A DNA stretch of 60,060 nucleotides from Paenibacillus lignilyticus (GCF_017942085.1 NZ_JAGKSP010000023.1:1-60060), one strand, 5' to 3'. Numbered from the stretch's first letter, positions 35,128 through 44,889 are shown. Translations and numbers: made by a program. The notes: generated by a model from the sequence alone, not told the origin.

Positions 35128-37131
35128 ATGTTTGAGAAGCAAGGACAAGAGAAGCTTTTTCAGCTGAAATCGGATTATACGCCGCAAGGCGATCAGCCCA
35201 ACGCGATTATGCAGCTGACGAATGGGATTGAAGCGGGAGCGCATCATCAGACGCTGCTTGGTGCGACGGGCACAGGGAAGACGTATACGATTGCGAATAC
35301 CATCGCCAAGCTGAACCGTCCGACGCTGGTTATCGCGCATAATAAGACGCTTGCCGCTCAGCTTTGCAGTGAGTTTAAGGAGTTTTTTCCGGATAACGCG
35401 GTCTCTTATTTCGTCAGCTATTATGATTACTATCAGCCTGAAGCCTACATCCCGTCCTCGGATACCTTTATCGAGAAGGATTCCAGCATAAACGATGAGA
35501 TCGATAAACTGCGCCACTCCGCTACGAGCTCCTTGTTCGAACGTCGCGACGTCATTATCGTAGCGAGCGTATCGTGCATTTACGGTCTCGGTTCTCCGAT
35601 GGAGTACGGGAAGCTCGTGCTTAGTTTGCGGGTAGGGATGGAGAAGTCCCGCGATGCCATTCTTCATAAACTCGTCGATATTCAATACCAACGCAATGAT
35701 ATTAACTTCATTCGAGGCACCTTCCGCGTGCGCGGAGACATTATCGAGATCTTCCCTGTAGCCAATAATGAACGGGCGATGCGGGTCGAGTTGTTCGGCG
35801 ATGAGATAGAACGCATTACGGAGATTGACGTATTGACCGGCGAAATTGTCGGTGAACGCGATCATGTCGCGATCTTCCCGGCTTCTCACTTCGTTACCCA
35901 CGAGGATACGATGAAGGTGGCCATTAAGAACATCGAGGCGGAGCTTGAAGAACGGCTAGCCGAGCTTCGCGAGCAAGGGAAGCTGCTGGAGCTGCAGCGG
36001 CTGGAGCAGCGGACGCGTTACGATCTGGAGATGATGCAGGAGATGGGCTTCTGCAGCGGGATCGAGAACTATTCCGGTCCGCTAACGTTCCGCGAGCGGG
36101 GAGCAACGCCTTATACGCTGATGGATTACTTCCCGGATGATATGCTCGTCGTCATTGACGAGTCCCACGTAAGCATTCCGCAGATCCGAGCGATGTATAA
36201 CGGTGACCGTGCGCGTAAAGAAGTACTGGTCGATCATGGCTTCCGGCTTCCTTCTGCCATGGATAACCGTCCGCTTCGTTTCGAAGAGTTCGAAGATAAA
36301 GTAAAGCAAGTGATCTATGTATCCGCAACGCCGGGACCTTATGAGCTGGAGAAATGCCCTACAATGGTGGAGCAGATTATTCGTCCTACCGGTCTGCTGG
36401 ACCCGATAATCGAAGTGCGCAAGACGAAAGGCCAGATCGATGATCTGCTTGTTGAGATTCGTGATCGCATTGCCAAGGACGAACGTGTTCTGGTCACAAC
36501 GCTGACGAAGAAGATGTCAGAGGATTTGACCGACTACATGAAGGATGTCGGCATTAAGGTTCGCTACTTGCACTCCGACATTAAGACATTGGAGCGGCTC
36601 GCGATATTGCGCGATTTGCGTATCGGCGTCTTTCATGTTCTGGTCGGGATTAACCTGCTTCGGGAAGGCTTGGATTTGCCGGAGGTCTCGCTTGTATCCA
36701 TATTGGATGCGGACAAGGAAGGCTTCCTCCGTTCGGAGCGGTCGCTTATTCAAACGATCGGCCGCGCAGCTCGTAACTCCGATGGCCGCGTTATTATGTA
36801 TGCAGATAAGATGACTGACTCTATGACGAAGGCAATCGATGAGACGAATCGCCGCCGCACGATCCAAATTGCTTATAACGAGCAGCATGGCGTTACGCCT
36901 ACGACGATCCGCAAGAAAGTGCATGACATTATTGAAGCGACGAAGTCCGCGGAGCAGAAGAACGATTTCTTGTCGGGCGTCGGTGTCGAGAAGATGTCCA
37001 AGAAAGAGCGCCAGTCGCTGCTGCAGCGTTTGGAGGCCGAGATGAAGGAAGCAGCCAAGAGCTTGCAGTTCGAGCGTGCGGCAGAGCTTCGCGATGCGCT
37101 GCTTGAACTTAAAGCAGAACTGGGCATGTAG
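35128..37131 (+). CDS. uvrB: Excinuclease ABC subunit B
   Basis: UvrB verifies DNA damage after hand-over from UvrA and then recruits UvrC for incision. The 667 residues have Walker A ATGTGKTYTIAN, the damage-probing beta hairpin with YYDYYQPEAYIPSSDTFIEK, helicase motifs DESHV and the VSATPGPYELE segment, LREGLDLPEVSLV and QTIGRAARN, and the C-terminal UVR domain (about 625-660) that binds UvrC. It starts at ATG 35128 (GTAGGAG upstream). uvrA follows 71 bp later. Confidence 0.98.
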   Translation: MFEKQGQEKLFQLKSDYTPQGDQPNAIMQLTNGIEAGAHHQTLLGATGTGKTYTIANTIAKLNRPTLVIAHNKTLAAQLCSEFKEFFPDNAVSYFVSYYDYYQPEAYIPSSDTFIEKDSSINDEIDKLRHSATSSLFERRDVIIVASVSCIYGLGSPMEYGKLVLSLRVGMEKSRDAILHKLVDIQYQRNDINFIRGTFRVRGDIIEIFPVANNERAMRVELFGDEIERITEIDVLTGEIVGERDHVAIFPASHFVTHEDTMKVAIKNIEAELEERLAELREQGKLLELQRLEQRTRYDLEMMQEMGFCSGIENYSGPLTFRERGATPYTLMDYFPDDMLVVIDESHVSIPQIRAMYNGDRARKEVLVDHGFRLPSAMDNRPLRFEEFEDKVKQVIYVSATPGPYELEKCPTMVEQIIRPTGLLDPIIEVRKTKGQIDDLLVEIRDRIAKDERVLVTTLTKKMSEDLTDYMKDVGIKVRYLHSDIKTLERLAILRDLRIGVFHVLVGINLLREGLDLPEVSLVSILDADKEGFLRSERSLIQTIGRAARNSDGRVIMYADKMTDSMTKAIDETNRRRTIQIAYNEQHGVTPTTIRKKVHDIIEATKSAEQKNDFLSGVGVEKMSKKERQSLLQRLEAEMKEAAKSLQFERAAELRDALLELKAELGM

Positions 37132-37202
37132 GGCGGTTTGGAGCTATAGATAGCTTACGAAGTCGAATATAGTTCGTGCTATATTCTTAGGAGGATTAAA
37201 CA

Positions 37203-40088
37203 GTGGCCAGTGATTCCATCGTAATAAAAGGGGCGAGAGCCCACAATTTGAAGAATATCGACGTAACGATTCCACGCGATAAATTTGTTGTGTTGACCGG
37301 GCTCAGCGGCTCCGGTAAATCCTCGTTGGCGTTTGATACGATTTACGCCGAAGGTCAGCGCCGATACGTCGAATCGTTGTCTGCTTATGCGCGTCAGTTC
37401 CTCGGACAGATGGAGAAGCCGGACGTGGATTCCATCGACGGTCTTTCTCCCGCAATCTCTATCGACCAGAAGACAACGAGCCGCAACCCGCGTTCGACAG
37501 TCGGAACGGTAACGGAGATCTATGATTATTTGCGTCTCTTATTTGCGCGTGTAGGGAAACCGCATTGCCCGGAGCATGGGATCGAAATTACTTCCCAAAC
37601 CGTGGAGCAAATGGTAGACCGGATTATGGAATATCCGGAGCGGACGAAGCTGCAGATTCTGGCGCCTATCGTCTCGGGGCGGAAAGGCGAGCATTCCAAG
37701 CTGCTGGCTGACGTGCAGAAGCAAGGTTTTGTTCGTGTGCGCGTGAATGGCGAACTGCGCGAGCTTAGCGATAAGATCGAGCTTGAGAAGAACAAGAAGC
37801 ATAATATCGAAGTCGTGGTCGACCGTATTGTCGTGAAGAGCGACATTCACAGCCGTCTTGCCGACTCGCTCGAGACAGCGACGAAGCTGTCGGGCGGCCA
37901 AGTGCTCGTTGATGTCATGGAGAAGGAAGAGCTGTTGTTCAGCTCTAACCTTGCATGCCCGGCCTGCGGATTCAGTATTGACGAGCTTGCACCGCGGATG
38001 TTCTCGTTTAACAGCCCATACGGCGCTTGCCCGGATTGTGACGGACTAGGTGCCAAAATGATCGTAGATCCGGACCTCCTCGTACCGGATGCAAGCAAAT
38101 CGATCGAAGAAGGTGCCTTCGAAGCATGGGCAGGAAGCACGTCGAACTATTACCCGCAGTTCCTTGAAGCTGTATGTGTTCACTACGGCATTCCGCGGGA
38201 TGTACCTGTAAGCGAACTGACTGCGGATCATATGAAGAAACTATTGAACGGTACAGGCGGGGAGCGTGTGCGGTTCCGTTATGAGAATGACTTCGGTCAT
38301 TCCAAGGAAGCGCTCGTGCCCTTCGAAGGGATTATCAACAACTTGGAGCGCCGTTATCGGGATACGGGATCTGACGGCATCCGTGAACATATCGAACAAT
38401 ACATGAGCGCTAAGCCATGCGCAGGCTGCAAAGGACATCGTCTGCGTAAAGAAAGCCTTGCCGTAACGATTGGCAGCCAGAATATCTCGCATGTGACTTC
38501 ACTGTCCATCGGGGATGCGGACCGTTTCTTTAACGCTCTGGAACTCACCGAGAAGGAGAAGCTGATTGCGAACCTCATCTTGAAGGAAATCAACAGCCGC
38601 CTTGGCTTCCTGGTTAATGTCGGACTGGAGTATTTATCACTTAACCGTGCGGCCGGTACACTCTCCGGCGGTGAGGCGCAGCGTATTCGATTAGCTACGC
38701 AAATCGGTTCGAGTCTGATGGGCGTCCTCTATATCCTGGATGAGCCAAGTATCGGACTGCATCAGCGCGATAACGATAAGCTGATCCAGACGCTGGAGCA
38801 TATGCGCGATTTGGGCAACACGCTAATCGTCGTAGAACATGATGAGGATACGATGCTGGCATCCGACTACATCATTGATATCGGGCCGGGCGCAGGTATC
38901 CATGGTGGCCAAGTGGTTTCGATGGGAACACCGGCAGAGGTGATGGCGGACGAGCAATCGCTGACAGGCGCTTATCTGAGCGGCCGCAAGTTCATTCCGG
39001 TTCCGTTGACTCGCCGTTCCACAAGCGACAAGTGGCTGGAAGTGAGAGGCGCGAAGGAAAACAATCTTCGCGGCGTGAATGCGAAGTTCCCGCTTGGCGT
39101 GTTTACCGCAGTAACAGGCGTTTCCGGTTCCGGTAAGTCTACGCTTGTGAATGAAATTCTCTATAAAACGCTCGCCCGCGATCTGAACAAAGCGAAGGTC
39201 CGTCCAGGCGAGCATAAGGAAATCCGGGGACTTGAGCATATCGAGAAGGTTATCGATATCGATCAATCGCCGATCGGCCGTACGCCGCGATCGAACCCGG
39301 CTACGTATACCGGCGTGTTCGATGATATTCGCGATCTGTATGCCTCGACGAATGAAGCCAAGGTGCGCGGCTATAAGAAAGGCCGTTTCAGCTTTAACGT
39401 GAAAGGCGGCCGCTGCGAATCCTGCCGCGGAGATGGCATCATCAAGATCGAGATGCACTTCCTTCCGGACGTCTACGTGCCTTGCGAGATTTGCAAAGGC
39501 AAACGGTACAATCGGGAAACGCTCGATGTGAAATATAAAGGCAAGAGCATTGCGGAGTTGCTGGAAATGACGATTGAGAACGCTACGGAGTTTTTCCGCA
39601 ATGTGCCGCGTATCCACCGGAAGCTGCAGACGCTGCTTGATGTTGGCCTTGGCTACATGAACCTGGGTCAACCGGCAACGACGCTCTCCGGAGGCGAAGC
39701 ACAGCGTGTGAAGCTCGCCGCAGAGCTATATCGCCGCAGTACAGGCAAGATGCTGTACATCCTCGATGAGCCGACAACGGGACTGCACGTCGATGATATC
39801 GATCGTTTGCTGGTCGTCCTGCACCGACTGGTGGATTCGGGCGAATCGGTACTCGTTATCGAGCACAATCTCGACGTCATCAAGACAGCCGACTACCTGC
39901 TGGATCTAGGTCCGGAAGGCGGCAATGGCGGTGGTGCCATCGTAGCAACCGGTACACCGGAAGAAGTGGTGAAAGTTGCGGGCTCTTATACAGGCCGTTA
40001 CTTGAAGCCGATTCTGGAGCGCGACCGTGAGCGGACGATTGCACAACAGCGAGAAGTACAAAGCGTTGCTGCAGGCATTGAAGAATAA
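37203..40088 (+). CDS. uvrA: Excinuclease ABC subunit A
   Basis: UvrA is the dimeric ATPase that finds bulky DNA lesions. The 961-aa protein has two ABC modules: Walker A GLSGSGKSSLAFDTI and GVSGSGKSTLVNEIL, signatures LSGGEAQRIRLA and LSGGEAQRVKLA, and Walker B ILDEPSIGLHQ and ILDEPTTGLHV. Zinc sites include CPAC...CPDC in the first module and CESC...CEIC in the second. The start is GTG 37203 (MASDSIVIKGARAHN) with GGAGGA upstream. A large structured terminator follows. Confidence 0.98.
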   Translation: MASDSIVIKGARAHNLKNIDVTIPRDKFVVLTGLSGSGKSSLAFDTIYAEGQRRYVESLSAYARQFLGQMEKPDVDSIDGLSPAISIDQKTTSRNPRSTVGTVTEIYDYLRLLFARVGKPHCPEHGIEITSQTVEQMVDRIMEYPERTKLQILAPIVSGRKGEHSKLLADVQKQGFVRVRVNGELRELSDKIELEKNKKHNIEVVVDRIVVKSDIHSRLADSLETATKLSGGQVLVDVMEKEELLFSSNLACPACGFSIDELAPRMFSFNSPYGACPDCDGLGAKMIVDPDLLVPDASKSIEEGAFEAWAGSTSNYYPQFLEAVCVHYGIPRDVPVSELTADHMKKLLNGTGGERVRFRYENDFGHSKEALVPFEGIINNLERRYRDTGSDGIREHIEQYMSAKPCAGCKGHRLRKESLAVTIGSQNISHVTSLSIGDADRFFNALELTEKEKLIANLILKEINSRLGFLVNVGLEYLSLNRAAGTLSGGEAQRIRLATQIGSSLMGVLYILDEPSIGLHQRDNDKLIQTLEHMRDLGNTLIVVEHDEDTMLASDYIIDIGPGAGIHGGQVVSMGTPAEVMADEQSLTGAYLSGRKFIPVPLTRRSTSDKWLEVRGAKENNLRGVNAKFPLGVFTAVTGVSGSGKSTLVNEILYKTLARDLNKAKVRPGEHKEIRGLEHIEKVIDIDQSPIGRTPRSNPATYTGVFDDIRDLYASTNEAKVRGYKKGRFSFNVKGGRCESCRGDGIIKIEMHFLPDVYVPCEICKGKRYNRETLDVKYKGKSIAELLEMTIENATEFFRNVPRIHRKLQTLLDVGLGYMNLGQPATTLSGGEAQRVKLAAELYRRSTGKMLYILDEPTTGLHVDDIDRLLVVLHRLVDSGESVLVIEHNLDVIKTADYLLDLGPEGGNGGGAIVATGTPEEVVKVAGSYTGRYLKPILERDRERTIAQQREVQSVAAGIEE

Positions 40089-40097
40089 GTGACAAAC

Positions 40098-40176
40098 AAT
40101 AAGCCCCTTGGCGCTACAGAGGCGATCTGCCGAATGGATAGATTTCGGTAGGTCATCGGTGTAGCCTTAGGGGCTT
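40098..40176 (+). terminator. Large nested terminator after uvrA
   Basis: AAGCCCCT and GCTACA near 40101 pair with TGTAGC and AGGGGCTT near 40170, and inside them GATCTGCCGAA pairs with TTCGGTAGGTC. The result is a roughly 75-nt hairpin, then TTTCTTTC. This is much longer than a minimal terminator. Confidence 0.65.
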
Positions 40177-40200
40177 TCTTTCATACTCCGAACATAAAAT

Positions 40201-40231
40201 AACGGCCCGAAGGATAATCCTTCGGGCCGTT
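40201..40231 (-). terminator. Terminator of the sulfite/nitrite reductase gene
   Basis: AACGGCCCGAAGGAT (40201-40215) and ATCCTTCGGGCCGTT (40217-40231) form a 15-bp perfect stem; on the minus strand it is followed by TATTTTATG. It lies just past the stop codon of the gene transcribed leftward. Confidence 0.85.
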
Positions 40232-40236
40232 AACCA

Positions 40237-41847
40237 TTAGCTTGCCAAAATAGCAGTGAGTTTCTCTTGGAACGCCGGCACGCCTACACGTTTCACGAAG
40301 TTGTGGAACGATTCGCCGGATTCGCGGTCTTCTTTGTAGAACAGCAGCAGCTGTGCAAGCACGCCGCCAAGGTCGTCGCCTTTGACGCGGCCTTTCAGCG
40401 ATTCGTTAAACTTAGCGCCAGGTCCAAGAATACCGCCAACCGCGATATCAAATGCATCGACCATGCCTTCAGGTGTTTTCACGAGAGCACCTTGCAGACC
40501 GATGTCGGCAATATGCTTCTGGCCGCAAGCGTTCGGGCAGCCGATGAAGTGAATGCGGATTTTCTCATCCAGTTCCACTCTCTCATCAAGGTACTCTGCA
40601 ACGCGGCGTGCGCGTTCTTTGGTTTCTACGACTGCCAGGTTACAGAACTCGTTACCCGTGCAAGAAACGGTACGGCTCATGAACGGCTTCGCGCTAGGGG
40701 AGAGACGTTTCAGAACAGGCAGTTGAAGCGCAGCTTCCACTTTATCGTCCGGAACGCCGGCTAACATAATGTTTTGCGACATCGTTGTACGGATTGTTCC
40801 GTCACCGAACTCGTCTGCAGCATCGGCAAGCTGTTCCAGCTCATCGGAATTCGTCCGACCTACCGGTACGTTAAGACCGATGAAGTTCAGTCCTTGCTGC
40901 TTCTGCGGGAATACGCCATCGTAATATACCGCGTTCCAGCCAACGATCTTGCTTTCGCCTGCAGTTGGCATTTCCCCGATAATTTCGATGAGCTTCTCTT
41001 GGAATTTCTCAGGACCCCAGTCCGCCATCAGGAACTTCAAGCGAGCTTGGTGACGCTTCTCGCGGTAGCCGAAGTCACGGAAGATCGTAGTAACACCGAT
41101 CGAAACCTTAAGCACTTCCTCAGGACGAACGAACATGTCCAGTTCTTTCGCAAGATGAGGCTTCGCGGATAAACCGCCGCCCACATATACATGGAAGCCG
41201 ATAACTTCTTCTCCATCAATGACCTTAGTTGCAGGCGTGAATGCGATGTCATTAATCTCTGCATGGGCATTGTTATAGATGTTAGAAGAAATGGACATTT
41301 TATATTTGCGAGGCAAATTGGAAAAATCACGGTTCATGAGGTAGAAATCATTCACTTGCTCAACAAGCTCACGAGTATCCATCAGCTCATCCGGATCGAT
41401 TCCGGCAAGCGGGTTTCCAACGATTGTACGCGGGCAGTCGCCGCACGCTTCGTAGGAGTACAAGCCCACTGCTTCAAGGCGGTTAAAGATATCAGGCAGA
41501 TCTTCGACTTTAAGCCAGTGATATTGAATCGCTTGGCGTGTAGTGACGTCGATGAGATCACGACCGTAATCGCGGCCGATGGAAGCAATTGCACGTGCTT
41601 GTGCGGATGTAATAATACCGGTATTGATCCGGATACGCATCATGAAATAGCCTTCACGGGGCTTCTGCTCATAAACGCCGGCCCATTTGAAACGGTTCAT
41701 ATCGTCTTCGGGAATGGAAGCATATCCTTCCTTCGAATACTTGTCGATGATGGTACGAATTACATCCAGACCGTCTTTTTCCATTTTAATAAACTCAAAT
41801 TTATTTAATTTGGAAGGGTCATTCATCCATACGGCTTCATATGCCAT
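40237..41847 (-). CDS. Ferredoxin-type sulfite/nitrite reductase (siroheme)
   Basis: The 536-aa protein belongs to the sulfite and nitrite reductases that use siroheme and a 4Fe-4S cluster. The four cluster cysteines are in SCTGNEFC (CxxxxxC) and GCPNAC (CxxxC), and the siroheme-binding region around TTRQAIQYHWL is present. Two repeated reductase halves are visible (about residues 40-280 and 290-536). Substrate cannot be told from sequence; no cysJ, nirD or assimilatory sulfate genes are beside it. The start ATG (complement of 41845-41847) has AGGAGG upstream; the longer reading frame upstream lacks one. It has its own terminator. Confidence 0.9.
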   Translation of the reverse strand: MAYEAVWMNDPSKLNKFEFIKMEKDGLDVIRTIIDKYSKEGYASIPEDDMNRFKWAGVYEQKPREGYFMMRIRINTGIITSAQARAIASIGRDYGRDLIDVTTRQAIQYHWLKVEDLPDIFNRLEAVGLYSYEACGDCPRTIVGNPLAGIDPDELMDTRELVEQVNDFYLMNRDFSNLPRKYKMSISSNIYNNAHAEINDIAFTPATKVIDGEEVIGFHVYVGGGLSAKPHLAKELDMFVRPEEVLKVSIGVTTIFRDFGYREKRHQARLKFLMADWGPEKFQEKLIEIIGEMPTAGESKIVGWNAVYYDGVFPQKQQGLNFIGLNVPVGRTNSDELEQLADAADEFGDGTIRTTMSQNIMLAGVPDDKVEAALQLPVLKRLSPSAKPFMSRTVSCTGNEFCNLAVVETKERARRVAEYLDERVELDEKIRIHFIGCPNACGQKHIADIGLQGALVKTPEGMVDAFDIAVGGILGPGAKFNESLKGRVKGDDLGGVLAQLLLFYKEDRESGESFHNFVKRVGVPAFQEKLTAILAS

Positions 41848-42194
41848 TGCTTCGTTCCTCCTAGGAATGTTATGCTCGGTTTGATCTGCTCTAAAGGGTC
41901 CGAAAATCCGACGATTTCCGTATGAAATTACTATTATGAATGGTAACATAATTCAAACCATGCGACAATGAGAAGCAAAAGGACAACTATAAGGATTATT
42001 TATAAGTAACAAAGGCTCTGATTATAATGAATGCACCATCGGCAAAATATAAGAAAGTATTTCCGTTCATGATACTTTACTTCTATGAATGGTGACAAAC
42101 TTGTTACGATTCTCGTTTGTGGCTTGCATCGAGTTCGTGATGAGGCTAACATAAGTAATATAGGCTACGTGCGAAAATAAGGAGGTCTTCACCA
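41848..42194. other. 347-bp divergent intergenic region
   Basis: This gap lies between the leftward reductase gene and the rightward small membrane protein. TATAAT occurs at 42023-42028 without a good -35. AT content is higher than in the genes. I find no RNA gene or terminator; it most likely holds the two promoters and a control site for the reductase. Confidence 0.4.
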
Positions 42195-42410
42195 ATGTTT
42201 CTTGCTGAGAACGCTACAGCGACAATCTCAAAGTTCGATCCAATGGATATTATGATGCTGTTATTTACAATCGTTATTTTCATCGGCTGGGTTCGTTTGC
42301 TCATGGCTCGCCCGAAGAAAAATGTATTCGCAATCGGATTTACAACCGTATCGTTGCTCGTATTCCTGTTCGCGAACTACGTTATGATTTTCAAAGTCTG
42401 GCTGCAGTAA
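42195..42410 (+). CDS. Small two-helix membrane protein (DUF2759-like)
   Basis: The 71-aa protein has two hydrophobic segments (residues 17-36 and 43-66), separated by ARPKKNVFAIG, and a strong Shine-Dalgarno (AAGGAGG) before ATG 42195. The KKNVFAIGF stretch followed by a hydrophobic helix resembles the DUF2759 family of Bacillales; I hold that name with only moderate trust. No function is known. A terminator follows directly, so it is monocistronic. Confidence 0.7.
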   Translation: MFLAENATATISKFDPMDIMMLLFTIVIFIGWVRLLMARPKKNVFAIGFTTVSLLVFLFANYVMIFKVWLQ

Positions 42411-42432
42411 TGGATGGCAGCCGTACCGATAT

Positions 42433-42487
42433 AAGCCGCTTCGGCTCTTGCGCACCGTGTGCAAGAAGGCCGAGCGGCTTTTTTTGT
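42433..42487 (+). terminator. Terminator after the small membrane protein gene
   Basis: AAGCCGCTTCGGC and CTTGC pair with GCAAG and GGCCGAGCGGCTT, followed by a T run to 42485. Confidence 0.9.
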
Positions 42488-42521
42488 GCTCAAATTCAAC
42501 ACTTAACTCGTAAAACCAAAA

Positions 42522-42548
42522 AAACGCCGGCCATAAAGGCCGGCGTTT
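42522..42548. terminator. Bidirectional terminator, serving the leftward isomerase gene
   Basis: AAACGCCGGCC (42522-42532) and GGCCGGCGTTT (42538-42548) form an 11-bp perfect stem with loop ATAAA. Seven A residues on the left give a T run on the minus strand. Confidence 0.9.
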
Positions 42549-42560
42549 CTTCGGTATGGA

Positions 42561-43529
42561 TTAAACCCACCACATCTCGCCAAGCGGCTCTTTGATGAGG
42601 ATGGATTGCAGGTTTTGAACAGCTTTCGTGAAGCCTTCGTCAACGGACATCAGGCCGTCTTCGTGCTCGATGCTGACAACGTAGTCGTAGCCAACAAGAC
42701 GTAGTGCGCTGATGATATCAGCCCATACTTTCATATCATGACCGTAACCCACTGTGCGGAACTGCCAAGCGCGGTCAAGCATCAGTGCATAAGACTGCAT
42801 GTCCGTTACGCCGTGCTTGTTCACGTTGTTCGTGTCGATCGTCGTATCCTTCGCATGGAAGTGGTGGATCGCGCCGGCACGTCCAAGAATATGGATCGCT
42901 TGTACCGGATCGATTCCTTGCCACCACATGTGGCTCGGGTCAAGGTTAGCGCCGATTGCATCGCCGCAAGCTTCACGCAGGCGAAGCAGCGTTGCAGGAC
43001 TGTGAACGGAGAAGCCGCCGTGCAGCTCCAAACCGATTTTGACGTTGTTTTCTGTAGCTAGCTTCGCGATCTCGCTCCAGTAAGGGATGACTTTCTCTTC
43101 CCACTGCCATTTCAAGATGTCTTGGAAATCGTTTGGCCATGGTGCAACCGGCCAGTTCGGATATTTTGCATCCTCATGGTCGCCAGGGCAGCCGGAGAAT
43201 GTGTTTACAACAGAAACGCCAAGCTTGTTAGCAAGTACGATCGTTTTGCGGATGACAGCATCATGCTCGCTTGCGATCGCTTTTTGCGGGTGAAGCGGGT
43301 TTGCATGGCAGCTCAGTGCGCTGATCGTCAAGCCGCGGGAAGCAATCGCATCTTTGAATGCTTTGAGTTTGCTTTCGTCAGCAAGCAGAGTGTCAGGATC
43401 GCAGTGTGCGTTGCCTGGGTAGCCGCCGGTGCCGATTTCAATAGCATCCAAGCCCTTCGATGCGATGTAGTCCAAAGCATCTTCAAATGATTTCTGTGCG
43501 AATAGGACAGAGAATACGCCGAGTTTCAT
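42561..43529 (-). CDS. Sugar phosphate isomerase/epimerase (TIM barrel)
   Basis: The 322-aa protein is an AP-endonuclease-2-fold TIM barrel: MKLGVFSVLF at the start, then GLDAIEIGTGGYPGNAHCDP, the metal ligands Glu in KIGLELHGGFSVHSP, Asp/His in NLDPSHMWWQG and His in HHFHAKDT, and a final VSIEHEDGL. Such enzymes isomerise sugars or inositols; the substrate here is unknown, since no sugar genes lie around it. ATG is complement of 43527-43529, behind GGGAGG. It transcribes leftward, alone. Confidence 0.88.
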   Translation of the reverse strand: MKLGVFSVLFAQKSFEDALDYIASKGLDAIEIGTGGYPGNAHCDPDTLLADESKLKAFKDAIASRGLTISALSCHANPLHPQKAIASEHDAVIRKTIVLANKLGVSVVNTFSGCPGDHEDAKYPNWPVAPWPNDFQDILKWQWEEKVIPYWSEIAKLATENNVKIGLELHGGFSVHSPATLLRLREACGDAIGANLDPSHMWWQGIDPVQAIHILGRAGAIHHFHAKDTTIDTNNVNKHGVTDMQSYALMLDRAWQFRTVGYGHDMKVWADIISALRLVGYDYVVSIEHEDGLMSVDEGFTKAVQNLQSILIKEPLGEMWWV

Positions 43530-43683
43530 ACGTGTATAGTTACCTCCCAAATGGATATGTATTGCGAATGGCATTACTTATTATAGCATGGGCAGAAGGC
43601 AAGGTTAAGATTCAACGTCTGCAATGCCAAAAAAGCATAGTAAGTGGACAAAAACTGACTTCTTGCAAAGCATATTCCCCTAA

Positions 43684-43712
43684 TTGTTAGTTTTGGTTAA
43701 ATATAGTAGAAT
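43684..43712 (+). promoter_or_regulatory. Candidate sigma-A promoter for the HtrA-like gene
   Basis: TTGTTA (43684-43689, 4 of 6) and TAGAAT (43707-43712, 5 of 6) are 17 nt apart, about 62 bp before the start codon. Confidence 0.5.
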
Positions 43713-43773
43713 CATGCTAGTGTTACTAGAGTTCATACTAAAGTACTAGCAGCGAGAAAGTAGGAGGAATCAG

Positions 43774-44889
43774 ATGGGACGAAGAGGGTGGCGATTGGCA
43801 TTTGCCGTGATAACGGCAGGAGCATTGTTAACGACCGGTACCGCAATTGCAGCAGGAGGCTCCACGACCACCGCACTAGATGCGAAGATCATTAATGGAG
43901 AGGTTTATGTTAAGGCGAGTGCGATGACACAAGCGCTCGGCGGTACCGGAGTCTATGATTCGAAGACACACAGCTATGCGTACACGCCTAAATCGCAGAT
44001 ACCCGATGTCATCAAGAAAGTTTCCCCGTCCGTTGTTGGCATCATCGGGAAGCCGACGGAAATTGGCGATTCTAATCGATTTGCATTAGCGCATGGAACA
44101 GGCGTCATCTGGAAGGCGGATGGCTGGATTGTGACGAATGCCCATGTCGTGAAGGATATGAAGAATATCGTCGTCGTTACTGCAGATGGCAAGCAGTATG
44201 CGGGCAAGCGGGTCAACATCGATGAGACGAGCGACTTGGCTCTTGTCAAAATCAATGCCACGAAGCTGAAACCGGCGACCTTCGCTTCGGTGCCTCTTCA
44301 ACTCGAAGTAGGGGAGCCTGTAATCGCGATCGGCACGCCTGTATCGTTCTCGCTTCGAAATACCGCAACAACCGGCATTCTGAGTGGAATGAATCGTTCC
44401 ATTGCGTCCTACTACAAGCTGCTTCAAACCGACGCGGCGATCAATCCCGGCAATAGCGGCGGACCGCTTGTAAACGCGAAGGGCGAGGTAATCGGCATTA
44501 ATTCGCTTAAATTTGTCAGCGATGGCGTCGAAAGCCTGGGCTTCTCCATTCCGACGGATACCGTGCGTTATGTAGTCAATCAGTTCTTTAAATACGGTAA
44601 AGTGAAGCGGCCATCGCTTGGCGTTGAGCTTCAGGAAAGCTGGTCGGCCATTGTCGGCTTGCCGACAACCGAACCGCTTGAAATCGAATCGGTCTGGAGC
44701 GAGGGTGCCAAGAAGGGAAATCTTCACCCCGGCGATCAGATCTATTCCGTGGGCGGCAAGCAAGTGGCTTCAATAGTTGAGGTTAACGAACTGCTCAAAG
44801 GTTATTTGCCGGGACAGCAGATCGAAATCATGATCCAGTCGGAAGGCGACCTTATTACGAAGAAAATAACGCTGACTGAAGCCAAATAA
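43774..44889 (+). CDS. Secreted HtrA-like S1C serine protease with PDZ domain
   Basis: The 371-aa protein begins with a signal peptide (WRLAFAVITAGALLTTGTAIAA), then a short stalk-like segment (residues 30-70, AKIINGEVYVKASAMTQALG), the trypsin-fold domain and a C-terminal PDZ domain (about 280-365). The catalytic triad is intact: His in VTNAHVV, Asp in ETSDLALV, Ser in NPGNSGGPL. Signal-anchored HtrA proteins of Bacillus have a membrane helix and no stalk part, so this one looks fully exported. Likely roles are quality control or processing of wall-layer proteins. The stalk-domain gene starts 34 bp downstream. Confidence 0.9.
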   Translation: MGRRGWRLAFAVITAGALLTTGTAIAAGGSTTTALDAKIINGEVYVKASAMTQALGGTGVYDSKTHSYAYTPKSQIPDVIKKVSPSVVGIIGKPTEIGDSNRFALAHGTGVIWKADGWIVTNAHVVKDMKNIVVVTADGKQYAGKRVNIDETSDLALVKINATKLKPATFASVPLQLEVGEPVIAIGTPVSFSLRNTATTGILSGMNRSIASYYKLLQTDAAINPGNSGGPLVNAKGEVIGINSLKFVSDGVESLGFSIPTDTVRYVVNQFFKYGKVKRPSLGVELQESWSAIVGLPTTEPLEIESVWSEGAKKGNLHPGDQIYSVGGKQVASIVEVNELLKGYLPGQQIEIMIQSEGDLITKKITLTEAK

